The translations under genes were made by a program, and so were the position numbers. This document shows positions 27,302 through 41,550 of a stretch of 64,000 nt of DNA, in pieces (the stretch's first letter is position 1; each line of letters opens with the position of its first letter). The stretch comes from Brienomyrus brachyistius (taxonomy: Eukaryota > Chordata > Actinopteri > Osteoglossiformes > Mormyridae), in contig NW_026042407.1 in NCBI RefSeq assembly GCF_023856365.1, positions 1 to 64,000 of the forward strand, written 5' to 3'. The notes beneath the pieces were generated by a model that had not been told where the DNA came from, searched no databases, and worked only from the letters and a program-made list of their open reading frames with translations.

Positions 27302-30300
27302 AATGTATTAGCATATTAGCATAGCGTGTTAGCGTATTAGCATATTAGCATATTAGCATATTAGCATATTAGCATAGCATATTAGCATATTAACATATTA
27401 GCATATTAGCATAGCATATTAGCATATTAACATATTAGCATATTAGCATATTAGTATATTAGCATAGCATATTAGCATATTAGCATATTAGCATATTAGC
27501 ATATTAATATTTTAGCGTATTAGCATAACATATTAGCATAACATATTAGCATATTAGCATATTAGCATAGCGTGTTAGCGTATTAGCATATTAGCATATT
27601 AGCATAGCATATTAGCATATTAGCATATTAGCATATTTGCATATTAGCATATTAGCATAGCATATTAGCATATTAGCATATTAGCATATTAGCATAGCAT
27701 ATTAGCATATTAGCATATTAACATATTAGCATATCATATTAGCATATTAGCATATTAGCATATTAGCATATTAGCATAGCATATTAGCATATTAGCATAT
27801 TAGCATATTAGCATAGCATATTAGCATATTAGCATATTAGCATAGCATATTAGCATATTAGCATATTAGCATATTAGCATATTAGCATATTAGCATAGCA
27901 TATTAGCATATTAGCATATTAGCATATTAGCATAGCGTGTTAGCGTATTAGCATATTAGCATATTAGCATATTAGCATATTAGGATAGCATATTAGCATA
28001 TTAGCATATTAGCATATTAGCATATTAGCATAGCGTGTTAGCATAGCGTATTAGCATATTAGCATATTAGCATATTAGCATATTAGCATATTAGCATATT
28101 AACATATTAGCATAGTATATTAGCATATTAGCATATTAGTATATTAGCATATTAGCATAGCATATTAGCATATTAGCATAGTGTGTTAGCGTATTAGCAT
28201 ATTAGCATATTAGCATATTAGCATATTAGCATATTAGCATATTAGCATATTAGAATATTAGCATAGCATATTAACATATTAGCATATTAGCATATTAGCA
28301 TATTAACATAGCATATTAGCATATTAGCATATTAGCATATTAGCATAGCGTGTTAGCATATTAGCATATTAGCATATTAGCATAGCATATTAGCATATTA
28401 GCATATTAGCATATTAACATATTAGCATATTAGCATAGCATATTAGCATAACATAGCATATTAGCATAGCATATTAGCATATTAGTATATTAGCATATTA
28501 GCATATTAGCATATTAGCATATTAGCATATTAGCATATTAGCATATTAGCATATTAGCATAGCATATTAGCATATTAGCATAGCATATTAGCATATTAGC
28601 ATATTAGCATATTAGCATATTAGCATAGCATATTAGCATATTAGCATATTAGCATATTAGCATAGCATATTAGCATATTAGCATATTAGCATAGCGTGTT
28701 AGCATATTAGCATATTAGCATATTAGCATATTAGCATATTAGCATATTAGCAAATTAGCATAGCATATTAGCATATTAGCATATTAGCATATTAGCATAG
28801 CGTGTTAGCATATTAGCGTATTAGCATATTAGCATATTAGCAAAGCATATTAGCATATTAGCATATTAGCATATTAGCATATTAGCATAGCGTGTTAGCG
28901 TATTAGCATATTAGCATATTAGCATAGCATATTAGCAAATTAGCATATTAGCATATTAGCATAGCATATTAGCATATTAGCATATTAGCATATTAGCATA
29001 TTAGCATATTAGCATAGCATATTAGCATAGCGTGTTAGCGTATTAGCATATTAGCATATTAGCATAGCATATTAGCATATTAGCATATTAGCATATTAGC
29101 ATAGCGTGTTAGCATATTAGCGTATTAGCATATTAGCATATTAGCATATTAGCATATTAGCATATTAGCATAGCGTGTTAGCATATTAGCGTATTAGCAT
29201 AACATATTTGCATATTAGCATATTAGCATATTAGCATATTAGCATATTAATATAGCATATTAGCATATTAACATAGCATAGCATATTAGCATATTAGCAT
29301 ATTAACATATTAGCATATTAGCATAGCATATTAGCATAGCATATTAGCATATTAGCATATTAGCATAGCATATTAGCATATTAGCATATTAGCATATTAG
29401 CATATTAGCATATTAGCATATTAGCATATTAGCATATTAGCATATTAACATAGCATATTAGCATATTAGCATATTAACATATTAGTATATTAGCATAGCA
29501 TATTAGCATATTAGCATATTAGCATAGCATATTAGCATATTAGCATATTAGCATATTAGCATATTAGCATAGTATATTAGCATATTAGCATATTATCATC
29601 AGTATATTAGCATAGCATATTAGCATATTAGCATATTAGCATAGCGTGTTAGTGTATTAGCATATTAGCATAGCATATTAGCATATTAGCATATTAGCAT
29701 ATTAGCATATTTGCATAGCATATTAGCATATTAGCATATTAGCATATTAGCATATTAGCATAGCATATTAGCATATTAGCATATTAGCATATTAGCATAG
29801 CGTGTTAGCATATTAGCGTATTAGCATATTAGCATATTAGTATAGCATATTAGCATATTAACATATTATCATATTAGCATATTAGCATAGCATATTAGCA
29901 TATTAGAATATTAGCATATTAGCATATTAGCATAGCGTGTTAGCGTATTAGCATATTAGCATATTAGCATATTAGCATAGCATATTAGCATATTAGCATA
30001 TTAGCATATTAGCATATTAGCATAGCATATTAGCATATTAGCATAGCGTGTTAGCGTATTAGCATATTAGCATATTAGCATATTAGCATATTAGCATAGC
30101 ATATTAGCATATTAGCATATTAGCATATGAGCATATTAGCATATTAGCATAGTGTGTTAGCATATTAGCGTATTAGCATATTAGCATATTAGCATATTAG
30201 CATATTAGCATATTAGCATAGCGTGTTAGCATATTAGCGTATTAGCATAGCATATTAGCATATTAGCATATTAGCATATTAGCATATTAGCATATTAATA

Positions 30301-33300
30301 TATTAGCATATTAACATATTAGCATATTAGCATATTAGCATATTAACATATTAGTATATTAGCATATTAGCATAGCATATTAGCATATTAGCATATTAGC
30401 ATATTAGCGTATAAGCATAGCACATTAGCATATTAGCATATTAGCATATTAGCATAGCGTGTTAGCGTATTAGCATATTAGCATATCATATTAGCATAGC
30501 ATATTAGCATATTAGCATATTAGCATATTAGCATAGCGTGTTAGCGTATTAGCATATTAGCATATTAGCATATTAGCATAGCATATTAGCATATTAGCAT
30601 ATTAACATATTAGCATATTAGCATAGCATATTAACATATTAGCATATTAGCATATTAGCATAGCATATTAGCATATTAGCATATTAGCATATTAGCATAT
30701 TAGCATATTAGCATAGCATATTAGCATATTAGCATATTAGCATATTAGCATATTAGCATATTAGCATAGCGTGTTAGCGTATTAGCATATTAGCATATTA
30801 GCATATTAGCATAGCATATTAGCATATTAGCATAGCATATTAGCATATTAACATATTAGCATATTAGCATATTAGCATATTAGCATAGCATATTAGCATA
30901 TTAGCATATTAGCATAGCGTGTTAGCGTATTAGCATATTAGCATATTAGCATAGCATATTAGCATATTAGCATATTAGCATAGCGTGTTAGCATATTAGC
31001 GTATTAGCATATTAGCATATTAGCATATTAGCATATTAGCATATTAGCATAGCATATTAGCATATTAGCATAGCATATTAGCATAATGTATTAGCATATT
31101 AGCATATTAGCATATTAGCATATTAGCATATTAGCATATTAGCATATTAGCATATTAGCATAGCGTGTTAGCGTATTAGCATATTAGCATATTAGCATAG
31201 CATATTAGCATATTAACATATTAGCATATTAGCATAGCATATTAGCATATTAACATATTAGCATATTAGCATATTAGTATATTAGCATAGCATATTAGCA
31301 TATTAGCATATTAGCATATTAGCATATTAATATTTTAGCATATTAGCATAACATATTAGCATAACATATTAGCATATTAGCATATTAGCATAGCGTGTTA
31401 GCGTATTAGCATATTAGCATATTAGCATAGCATATTAGCATATTAGCATATTAGCATATTAGCATATTAGCATATTAGCATAGCATATTAGCATATTAGC
31501 ATATTAGCATATTAGCATATTAGCATAGCATATTAGCATATTAGCACATTAACATATTAGCATATCATATTAGCATATTAGCATATTAGCATATTAGCAT
31601 ATTAGCATATTAGCATAGCATATTAGCATATTAGCATATTAGCATATTAGCATATTACCATATTAGCATAGCATATTAGCATATTAGGATAGCGTGTTAG
31701 CATATTAACATATTAGCATATTAGCATAGCATATTAGCATATTAGCATATTAGCATATTAGCATATTAGCATATTAGCATAGCATATTAGCACATTAGCA
31801 TATTAGCACATTAGCATATTAGCATAACATATTAGCATAGCATATTAGCATATTAACATATTAGCATATTAGCATAGCATATTAGCATAACATATTAGCA
31901 TATTAGCATATTAGCATATTAGCATAGCGTGTTAGCGTATTAGCATATTAGCATATTAGCATAGCATATTAGCATATTAGCATATTAACATATTAGCATA
32001 TTAGCATAGTATATTAGCATATTAGCATATTAGCATATTAACATAACATAGCATATTAGCATAGCATATTAGCATAGTATATTAGCATATTAGCATATTA
32101 GCATATTAGCATAGCGTGTTAGCGTATTAGCATAGCATATTAGCATAGCATATTAGCATATTAGCATATTAGCATAGCATATTAGCATATTAGCATATTA
32201 GCATATTAGCATATTAGCATATTAGCATATTAGCATATTAGCATAGCATATTAGCATATTAGCATATTAGCATATTAGCATAGCATTTTAGCATATTAGC
32301 ATATTAGCATAGCATATTAGCATATTAGCATATTAGCATAGCATATCAGCATATTAGCATTGCGTGTTAGCATATTAACATATTAGCATATTAGCATAGC
32401 ATATTAGCATATTAGCATATTAGCATAGCATATTAGTATATTAGCATATTAGCATATTAGCATAGCATATTAGCATATTAGCATATTAGCATATTAGCAT
32501 AGCATATTAGCATAGCGTGTTAGCGTATTAGCATATTAGCATATTAGCATAGCATATTAGCATATTAGCATATTAGCATATTAGCATAGCGTGTTAGCAT
32601 ATTAGCGTATTAGCATATTAGCATATTAGCATATTAGCATATTAGCATAGCGTGTTAGCATATTAGCATAGCGTGTTAGCATATTAGCATATTAGCATAT
32701 TAGCATAGCGTGTTAGCATATTAGCGTATTAGCATATTAGCATATTAGCATATTAGCATAGCGTGTTAGCATATTAGCATAGCGTGTTAGCATATTAGCA
32801 TATTAGCATAGCGTGTTAGCATATTAGCGTATTAGCATAGCATATTAGCATATTAGCATATTAGCATATTAGCATATTATCATATTAGCATATTAGCATA
32901 TTAGCATAGCATATTAGCATATTAACATATTAGCATATTAGCATAGCATATTAGCATATTAGCATATTAGCATATTAGCATATTAGCATATTAGCATATT
33001 AGCATATTAGCATATTAGCATAGCGTGTTAGCGTATTAGCATATTAGCATATTAGCATATTAGCATAGCATATTAGCATATTAGCATATTAGCATATTAG
33101 CATATTAGCATATTAGCATATTAGCATATTAGCATAGCATATTAGCATATTAGTATATTAGCATATTAGCATAGCGAGTTAGTGTATTAGCATATTAGCA
33201 TATTAGCATAGCATATTAGCATATTAGCATTTATCATATTAGCATATTAGCATAGCATATTAGCATATTAGCATATTAGCATATTAGCATATTAGCATAT

Positions 33301-34110
33301 TAGCATAGCGTATTAGCGTATTAGCATATTAGCATATTAGCATAGTATATTAGCATATTAGCATATTAGCATATTAGCATATTAGCATAGCGTGTTAGCG
33401 TATTAGCGTATTAGCATATTAGCATATTAGCATATTAGCATATTAGCATAGCATATTAGCATATTAACATATTAGCATAGCGTGTTAGTGTATTAGCATA
33501 TTAGCATATTAGCATAGCATATTAGCATATTAACATATTAGCATATTAGCATATTAGCATAGTATATTAGCATAGTATATTAGCATATTAGCATATTAGC
33601 ATAGCATATTAGCATATTAGCATATTAGCATATTAGCATAGCGTGTTAGCATATTAGCGTATTAGCGTATTAGCATTTTAGCATATTAGCATATTAGCAT
33701 ATCGTGTTAGCATAGCGTATTAGCATAGCATATTAGCATATTAGTATATTAGCATATTAGCATAGCATATTAGCATATTAACATATTAGCATATTAGCAT
33801 AGCATATTAGCATATTAGCATATTAGCATATTAGCATAGCATATTAGCATATTAGCATATTAGCATATTAGCATAGCATGTTAGCATATTAGCGTATTAG
33901 TATATTAGCATATTAGCATAGCATATTAGCATATTAACATTAGCATATTAGCATATTAGCATATTAGCATATTAGCATATTAGCATAGCATAGCATATTA
34001 GCATATTAGCATATTAGCATAGCGTGTTAGCGTATTAGCATATTAGCATATTAGCATAGCATATTAGCATATTAGCATATTAGCATATTAGCATAGCGTG
34101 TTAGCATATT
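27302..34110. repeat. 6.6-6.9 kb HOR, copy 2
   Basis: Second copy, with AATGTATTAG at 27302 and 31085, TAATATTTT at 27505 and 31328, ATTTGCAT at 29206, TTATCATCAG at 29593 (followed by GTATATTAG where copy 1 has GCATATTAG), TTGCGTG at 32360, GCGAGTTAG at 33174 and ATCGTGTTAG at 33701. Near 33230 it reads GCATTTATCAT where copy 1 has GCATATTATCAT, a one-base deletion. Together with one gained 8-mer this accounts for the 7-bp offset change between 33174 and 33701. Similarity to copy 1 stops at about 34.1 kb. Confidence 0.85.
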
Positions 34111-35245
34111 AGCGTATTAGCATATTAGCATATTAGCATATTAGCATATTAGCATATTAGCATAGCATATTAGCATATTAGCAAATTAGCATATTAGTAT
34201 ATTAGCATATTAGCATAGCATATTAGCATATTAGCATAGCGTGTTAGCGTATTAGCATATTAGCATATTAGCATATTAGCATATTAGCATATTAGCGTAT
34301 TAGCATATTAGCATATTAGCATATTAGCATAGCATATTAGCATATTAGCATATTAGCATATTAGCATATTAGCATAGCATATTAGCATATTAACATATTA
34401 GCATAGCGTGTTAGTGTATTAGCATATTAGCATATTAGCATAGCATATTAGCATATTAACATATTAGCATATTAGCATATTAGCATAGTATATTAGCATA
34501 GTATATTAGCATATTAGCATATTAGCATAGCATATTAGCATATTAGCATATTAGCATATTAGCATAGCGTGTTAGCATATTAGCGTATTAGCGTATTAGC
34601 ATTTTAGCATATTAGCATATTAGCATATCGTGTTAGCATAGTGTATTAGCATAGCATATTAGCATATTAGTATATTAGCATATTAGCATAGCATATTAGC
34701 ATATTAACATATTAGCATATTAGCATAGCATATTAGCATATTAGCATATTAGCATATTAGCATAGCATATTAGCATATTAGCATATTAGCATATTAGCAT
34801 AGCATGTTAGCATATTAGCGTATTAGCATATTAGCATATTAGCATAGCATATTAGCATATTAACATTAGCATATTAGCATATTAGCATATTAGCATATTA
34901 GCATATTAGCATAGCATAGCATATTAGCATATTAGCATATTAGCATAGCGTGTTAGCGTATTAGCATATTAGCATATTAGCATAGCATATTAGCATATTA
35001 GCATATTAGCATAGCGTGTTAGCATATTAGCGTATTAGCATATTAGCATATTAGCATATTAGCATATTAGCATATTAGCATATTAGCATAGCATATTAGC
35101 ATATTAGCAAATTAGCAAATTAGCATATTAGTATATTAGCATATTAGCATAGCATATTAGCATATTAGCATAGCGTGTTAGCGTATTAGCATATTAGCAT
35201 ATTAGCATATTAGCATATTAGCATATTAGCATAGCATATTAGCAT
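33410..35245. repeat. 0.93-kb tandem duplication
   Basis: Two adjacent copies, about 33410-34335 and 34336-35245. Paired landmarks: CGTGTTAGTG 33481/34407 (926), ATCGTGTTAG 33701/34627 (926), TTAACATTAGC 33934/34860 (926) and the GTATATTAG after GCAAATTAG 34197/35131 (934). The first copy overlaps the right end of the 6.9-kb HOR, so this is a secondary local duplication of that end. The second copy has GTGTATTAG where the first has GCGTATTAG after ATCGTGTTAGCATA. Confidence 0.85.
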
Positions 35246-35389
35246 ATTAGCATATTAGCATAGCATATTAGCATATTAGCATATTAGCATATTAACATAG
35301 CATATAAGCATATTAGCATATTAGCATAGCATATTAGCAAATTAGCATATTAGCATATTAGCATAGCATATTAGCATATTAGCATATTA

Positions 35390-37400
35390 GCATATTAGCA
35401 TAGCATATTAGCATATTAGCATATTAGCATATTAGCATAGCATATTAGCATATTAGCATATTAGCATATTAGCATATTAGCATATTAACATAGTATATTA
35501 GCATATTAGCATATTAGCATATTAGCATAGCATATTAGCATATTAGCATATTAGCATATTAACATATTAGCATATTAACATATTAGCATATTAGCATATT
35601 AGCATAACGTGTTAGCGTATTAGCATAGCATATTAGCATAGCATATTAACATAATAGCATATTAGCATATTAGCATAGCGTGTTAGCGTATTAGCATATT
35701 AGCATATTAGCATAGCATATTAGCATATTAGCATATTAGCATAGCATATTAGCATATTAGCATATTAGCATATTAGCATATTAGCATATTAGCATATTAG
35801 CATATTAGCATATTAGCATATTAGCTTAGCATATTAGCATATTAGCATATTAGCATAGCATATTAGCATAGCGTGTTAGCATATTAGCATATTAGCATAT
35901 TAGCATAGCATATTAGCATATTAGCGTATTAGCATGTTAGCATATTAGCATAGCGTGTTAGCATATTAGCGTATTAGCATATTCGCATATTAGCATATTA
36001 GCATATTAACATAGCGTGTTAGCATATTAGCATATTAGCATATTAACATATTAGCATAGCATATTAACATATTAGCATATTAGCATATTAGCATAGCATA
36101 TTAGCATATTAGCATAGCATATTAGCATAGCGTGTTAGCGTATTAGCATATTAGCATATTAGCATATTAGCATAGCATATTAACATATTAGCATATTAGC
36201 ATATTAGCATATTAGCATATTAGCATAGCATATTAGCATATTAGCATATTAGCATATTAGCATAGCATATTAGCATATTAGCATATTAGCATATTAGCAT
36301 AGCGTGTTAGCGTATTAGCATATTAGCATATTAGCATATTAGCATAGCATATTAGCATATTACCATATTTAGCATATTAACATAGCATATTAGCATATTA
36401 GCATATTAGCATATTAGCATATTAGCATAGCATATTAGCATATTAGCATATTAGCATATTAGCATATTAGCATATTAACATAGTATATTAGCATATTAGC
36501 ATATTAGCATATTAGCATAGCATATTAGCATATTAGCATATTAGCATATTAACATATTAGCATATTAACATATTAGCATATTAGCATATTAGCATAACGT
36601 GTTAGCGTATTAGCATAGCATATTAGCATAGCATATTAACATAATAGCATATTAGCATATTAGCATAGCGTGTTAGCGTATTAGCATATTAGCATATTAG
36701 CATAGCATATTAGCATATTAGCATATTAGCATATTAGCATATTAGCATATTAGCATATTAGCATATTAGCATATTAGCATATTAGCTTAGCATATTAGCA
36801 TATTAGCATATTAGCATAGCATATTAGCATAGCGTGTTAGCATATTAGCATATTAGCATATTAGCATAGCATATTAGCATATTAGCGTATTAGCATGTTA
36901 GCATATTAGCATAGCGTGTTAGCATATTAGCGTATTAGCATATTCGCATATTAGCATATTAGCATATTAACATAGCGTGTTAGCATATTAGCATATTAGC
37001 ATATTAACATATTAGCATAGCATATTAACATATTAGCATATTAGCATATTAGCATAGCATATTAGCATATTAGCATAGCATATTAGCATAGCGTGTTAGC
37101 GTATTAGCATATTAGCATATTAGCATATTAGCATAGCATATTAACATATTAGCATATTAGCATATTAGCATATTAGCATATTAGCATAGCATATTAGCAT
37201 ATTAGCATATTAGCATATTAGCATATTAGCATATTAGCATAGCATATTAGCATATTAGCATATTAGCATATTAGCATAGCGTGTTAGCGTATTAGCATAT
37301 TAGCATATTAGCATATTAGCATAGCATATTAGCATATTACCATATTTAGCATATTAACATAGCATATTAGCATATTAGCATATTAGCATATTAGCATAGC
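35390..37400. repeat. 0.98-kb tandem duplication
   Basis: Two adjacent copies, about 35390-36378 and 36379-37400. Paired landmarks: TTAACATAGTATATTAG 35491/36481 (990, at TAGTAT), the AACGTGTTAG word 35606/36596 (990), TTAGCTTAG 35821/36782 (about 961) and TACCATATTTAGC 36361/37338 (977). The copies share the odd word CATATTTAGC, which has one base more than the normal 8-mer; it also occurs at 44969. Confidence 0.83.
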
Positions 37401-37950
37401 ATATTAGCATATTAGCATATTAGCATATTAGCATAGCATATTAGCATATTAGCATATTAGCATAGCATATTAGCATATTAACATATTAGCATATTAGCAT
37501 AGCGTGTTAGCGTATTAGCATATTAGCATAGCATATTAGTATATTAGCATATTAGCATAGCATATTAGCATATTAGCATAGCGTGTTAGCGTATTAGCAT
37601 ATTAGCATATTAGCATAGCATATTAGCATATCATATTAGCATATTAGCATATTAGCATATTAGCATAGCATATTAGCATATTAACATATTAGCATATTAG
37701 CATATTAGCATAGCATATTAGCATATTAGCATATTAGCATAGTAGCATAGCGTGTTAGCGTATTAACGTATTAGCATATTAGCATAGCATATTAGCATAT
37801 TAACATATTAGCATATTAGCATAGCATATTAGCATATTAGCATATTAGCATATTAACATAGCATATTAGCATAGCATATTAGCATATTAGTATAGCATAT
37901 TAGCATAGCGTGTTAGCGTATTAGCATATTAGCATATTAGCATAGCATAT
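37400..37950. repeat. Composite satellite, unassigned segment
   Basis: Ordinary GCATATTA runs with GCATA punctuation and a few variants (ATCATATTAG near 37628, GCATAGTAGCATAGCG near 37737, ACGTATTAG near 37757). I did not place it in any HOR. Confidence 0.65.
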
Positions 37951-38750
37951 TAGCATATTAGCATAGCGTGTTAGCATATTAGCGTATTAGCATATTAGCA
38001 TATTAGCATATTAGCATATTAGCATAGCGTGTTAGCATATTAGCGTATTAGCGTATTAGCATATTAGCATATTAGCATATTAGCATATCGTGTTAGCATA
38101 GCGTATTAGCATAGCATATTAGCATATTAGTATATTAGCATATTAGCATAGCATATTAGCATATTAACATATTAGCATATTAGCATAGCATATTAGCATA
38201 TTAGCATATTAGCATATTAGCATAGCATATTAGCATATTAGCATATTAGCATATTAGCATATTAGCATATTAGCATATTAGCATATTAGCATAGCATGTT
38301 AGCATATTAGCGTATTAGCATATTAGCATATTAGCATAGCATATTAGCATATTAACATTAGCATATTAGCATATTAGCATATTAGCATATTAGCATATTA
38401 GCATATTAGCATATTAGCATATTAGCATAGCATATTAGCTTATTAGCATATTAGCATATTAGCATAGCGTGTTAGCGTATTAGCATATTAGCATATTAGC
38501 ATAGCATATTAGCATATTAGCATATTAGCATATTAGCATAGCGTGTTAGCATATTAGCATATTAGCATATTAGCATATTAGCATATTAGCATATTAGCAT
38601 AGCATATTAGCATATTAGCAAATTAGCATATTAGTATATTAGCATATTAGCATAGCATATTAGCATATTAGCATAGCGTGTTAGCGTATTAGCATATTAG
38701 CATATTAGCATATTAGCATATTAGCATATTAGCATATTAGCATATTAGCA
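37950..38750. repeat. Dispersed third copy of the 0.93-kb module
   Basis: The ordered words ATCGTGTTAG (38087), TTAACATTAGC (38352) and GCAAATTAGCATATTAGTAT (GTAT at 38634) repeat the module of 33.4-35.2 kb, about 3.46-3.50 kb downstream of its second copy. A GCTTATTAG word near 38440 and a missing GCGTATTAG word distinguish this copy. Confidence 0.75.
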
Positions 38751-39079
38751 TATTAACATAGCATATTAGCATATTAGCATATTAGCATATTAGCATAGCA
38801 TATTAGCATATTAGCATATTAGCATATTAGCATATTAACATATTAGCATATTAGCATATTAGCATAGCGTGTTAGCGTATTAGCATAGCATATTAGCATA
38901 GCATATTAGCATAGCATATTAGCATATTAGCATATTAGCATATTAGCATAGCGTGTTAGCGTATTAGCATATTAGCATATTAGCATAGCATATTAGCATA
39001 TTAGCGTATTAGCATATTAGCATATTAGCATAGCATATTAGCATATTAGCATATAAGCATATTAGCATAGCATATTAGC

Positions 39080-41260
39080 ATATTAGCATATTAGCATAGC
39101 ATATTAGCATATTAGCATATTAGCATAGCGTGATAGCGTATTAGCATATTAGCATATTAACATATTAGCATATTAGCATATTAGCATAGCATATTAGCAT
39201 ATTAGCATATTAGCATATTAGCATAGCGAGTTAGCGTATTAGCATATTAGCATATTAACATATTAGCATATTAGCATAGCATATTAGCATATTAGCATAT
39301 TATTATATTAGCATATTAGCATGTTAGCGTATTAGCATATTAGCATATTAGCATATTAGCAAATTAGCATATTAGCATAGCGTGTTAGCGTATTAGCATA
39401 TTAGCATATTAGCATAGCATATTAGCATATTAGCATATTAGCATATTAGCATAGCGTGTTAGCATATTAGCATATTAGCATATTAGCATATTAGCATATT
39501 AGCATATTAGCATAGCATATTAGCATATTAGCATATTAACATATTAGCATATTAGCATAGCATATTAGCATATTAACATAGCATAGCGTGTTAGTGTATT
39601 AGCATATTAGCATATTAGCATATTAGCATAGCATATTAGCATATTAGCATATTAGCATAGTATATTAGCATAGTATATTAGCATAGTATATTAGCATATT
39701 AGCATATTAGCATATTAGTATATTAGCATAGCAAATTAGCATATTAGCATAGCATATTAGCATATTAGCATATTAGCATAGCGTGTTAGCGTATTAGCAT
39801 ATTAGCATATTAGCATAGCATATTAGCATATTAGCATATTAGCATATTAGCATATTAGCATAGCGTGTTATATTAGAGTATTAGCATATTAACATATTAG
39901 CATATTAGCATATTAGCATATTAGCATATTAGCATAGCATGTTAGCATATTAACGTATTAGCATATTAGCATATTAGCATATTAGCATAGCGTGTTAGCA
40001 TATTAGCGTATTAGCATAGTACATTAGCATATTAGCATATTAGTATATTAGCATATTAGCATAGCATATTAGCATATTAGCATATTAGCATATTAGCATA
40101 TTAGCATAGCATGTTAGCATATTAGCATATTAGCATATTAGCATATTAGCGTATTAACATAGCATATTAGCATATTAGCATATTAACATATTAGCATAGC
40201 ATATTAGCATATTAACATATTAGCATATTAGCATATTAGCATATTAGCATATTAGCATATTAGCATAGCATATTAGCGTATTAGCATATTAACATATTAG
40301 CATATTAACATATTAGCATATTAGCATATTAGCATAGCATATTAGCATATTAGCATATTAGCATATTAGCATAGCGAGTTAGCGTATTAGCATATTAGCA
40401 TATTAGCATATTAGCATATTAGCATAGCATATTAGCATATTAGCATATTATCATATTAGCATATTAGCATATTAGCATAGCATATTAGCATATTAGCATA
40501 TTAGCATATTAGCATAGCGTGTTAGCGTATTAGCATATTAGCATATTAGCATAGCATATTAGCATATTAGCATATTAGCATATTAGCATATCAGCATAGC
40601 GTGTTAGCATGTTAGCGTATTAACATATTAGCATATTAGCATATTAGCATATTAGCATATTAGCATATTAGCATATTAACATATTAGCATATTAGCATAG
40701 CATATTAGCATATTAACATAGCATAGCGTGTTAGTGTATTAGCATATTAGCATATTAGCATATTAGCATATTAGCATAGCATATTAGCATATTAGCATAT
40801 TAGCATAGTATATTAGCATAGTATATTAGCATAGTATATTAGCATAGTATATTAGCATATTAGCATATTAGCATATTAGCATAGCAAATTAGCATATTAG
40901 CATAGCATATTAGCATATTAGCATATTAGCATAGCGTGTTAGCGTATTAGCATATTAGCATATTAGCATAGCATATTAGCATATTAGCATATTAGCATAT
41001 TAGCATATTAGCATAGCGTGTTATATTAGAGTATTAGCATATTAACATATTAGCATATTAGCATATTAGCATATTAGCATATTAGCATAACATGTTAGCA
41101 TATTAACGTATTAGCATATTAACGTATTAGCATATTAGCATATTAGCATATTAGCATAGCGTGTTAGCATATTAGCGTATTAGCATAGTACATTAGCATA
41201 TTAGCATATTAGCATATTAGCATATTAGCATATTAACATATTAGCATATTAGCATATTAG
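39080..41260. repeat. 1.15-kb tandem duplication
   Basis: Two adjacent copies, about 39080-40230 and 40231-41260. Paired landmarks: GCGAGTTAG 39226/40374 (1148), clustered GTATATTAGCATA phrases about 39658/40806 (1148), GTGTTATATTAGAG 39865/41018 (1153), ACGTATTAG about 39953/41105, and GTACATTAG 40019/41188 (1169). Both copies carry the same damaged phrase GTGTTATATTAGAG, in which a GCATA core is missing, so that lesion predates the duplication. Confidence 0.85.
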
Positions 41261-41265
41261 CATAG

Positions 41266-41550
41266 CATATTAACGTATTAGCATATTAGCATATTAGCAT
41301 AATAGCATAGCATATTAGCATATTAGCTTATTAGCATATTAGCATAGCATATTATCATATTAGCATATTATCATATTAGCATATTAACATATTAGCATGT
41401 TAGCATAGCATATTAGCATAGCTAGTTAGCATATTAGCGTATTAGCATATTAGCATTTCATATTAGCATAGCATATTAGCATATTAGCATATTAGCATAG
41501 CATATTAGCATATTAGCATATTAGCATATTAGCATATTAGCATAGCATAT
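41266..41550. repeat. Entry block, copy 2
   Basis: Internal partner of the block at 1919-2205, with the same order of rare words: ACGTATTA 41272, AATAGCATAGC, GCTTATTA, two ATCATATTA words, GCATGTTA, GCTAGTTA and GCATTTCATATTA at 41453. The offset is a constant 39,347 bp over about 190 bp. Afterwards it lacks the extra A of copy 1 and then follows a different run pattern. Confidence 0.9.
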
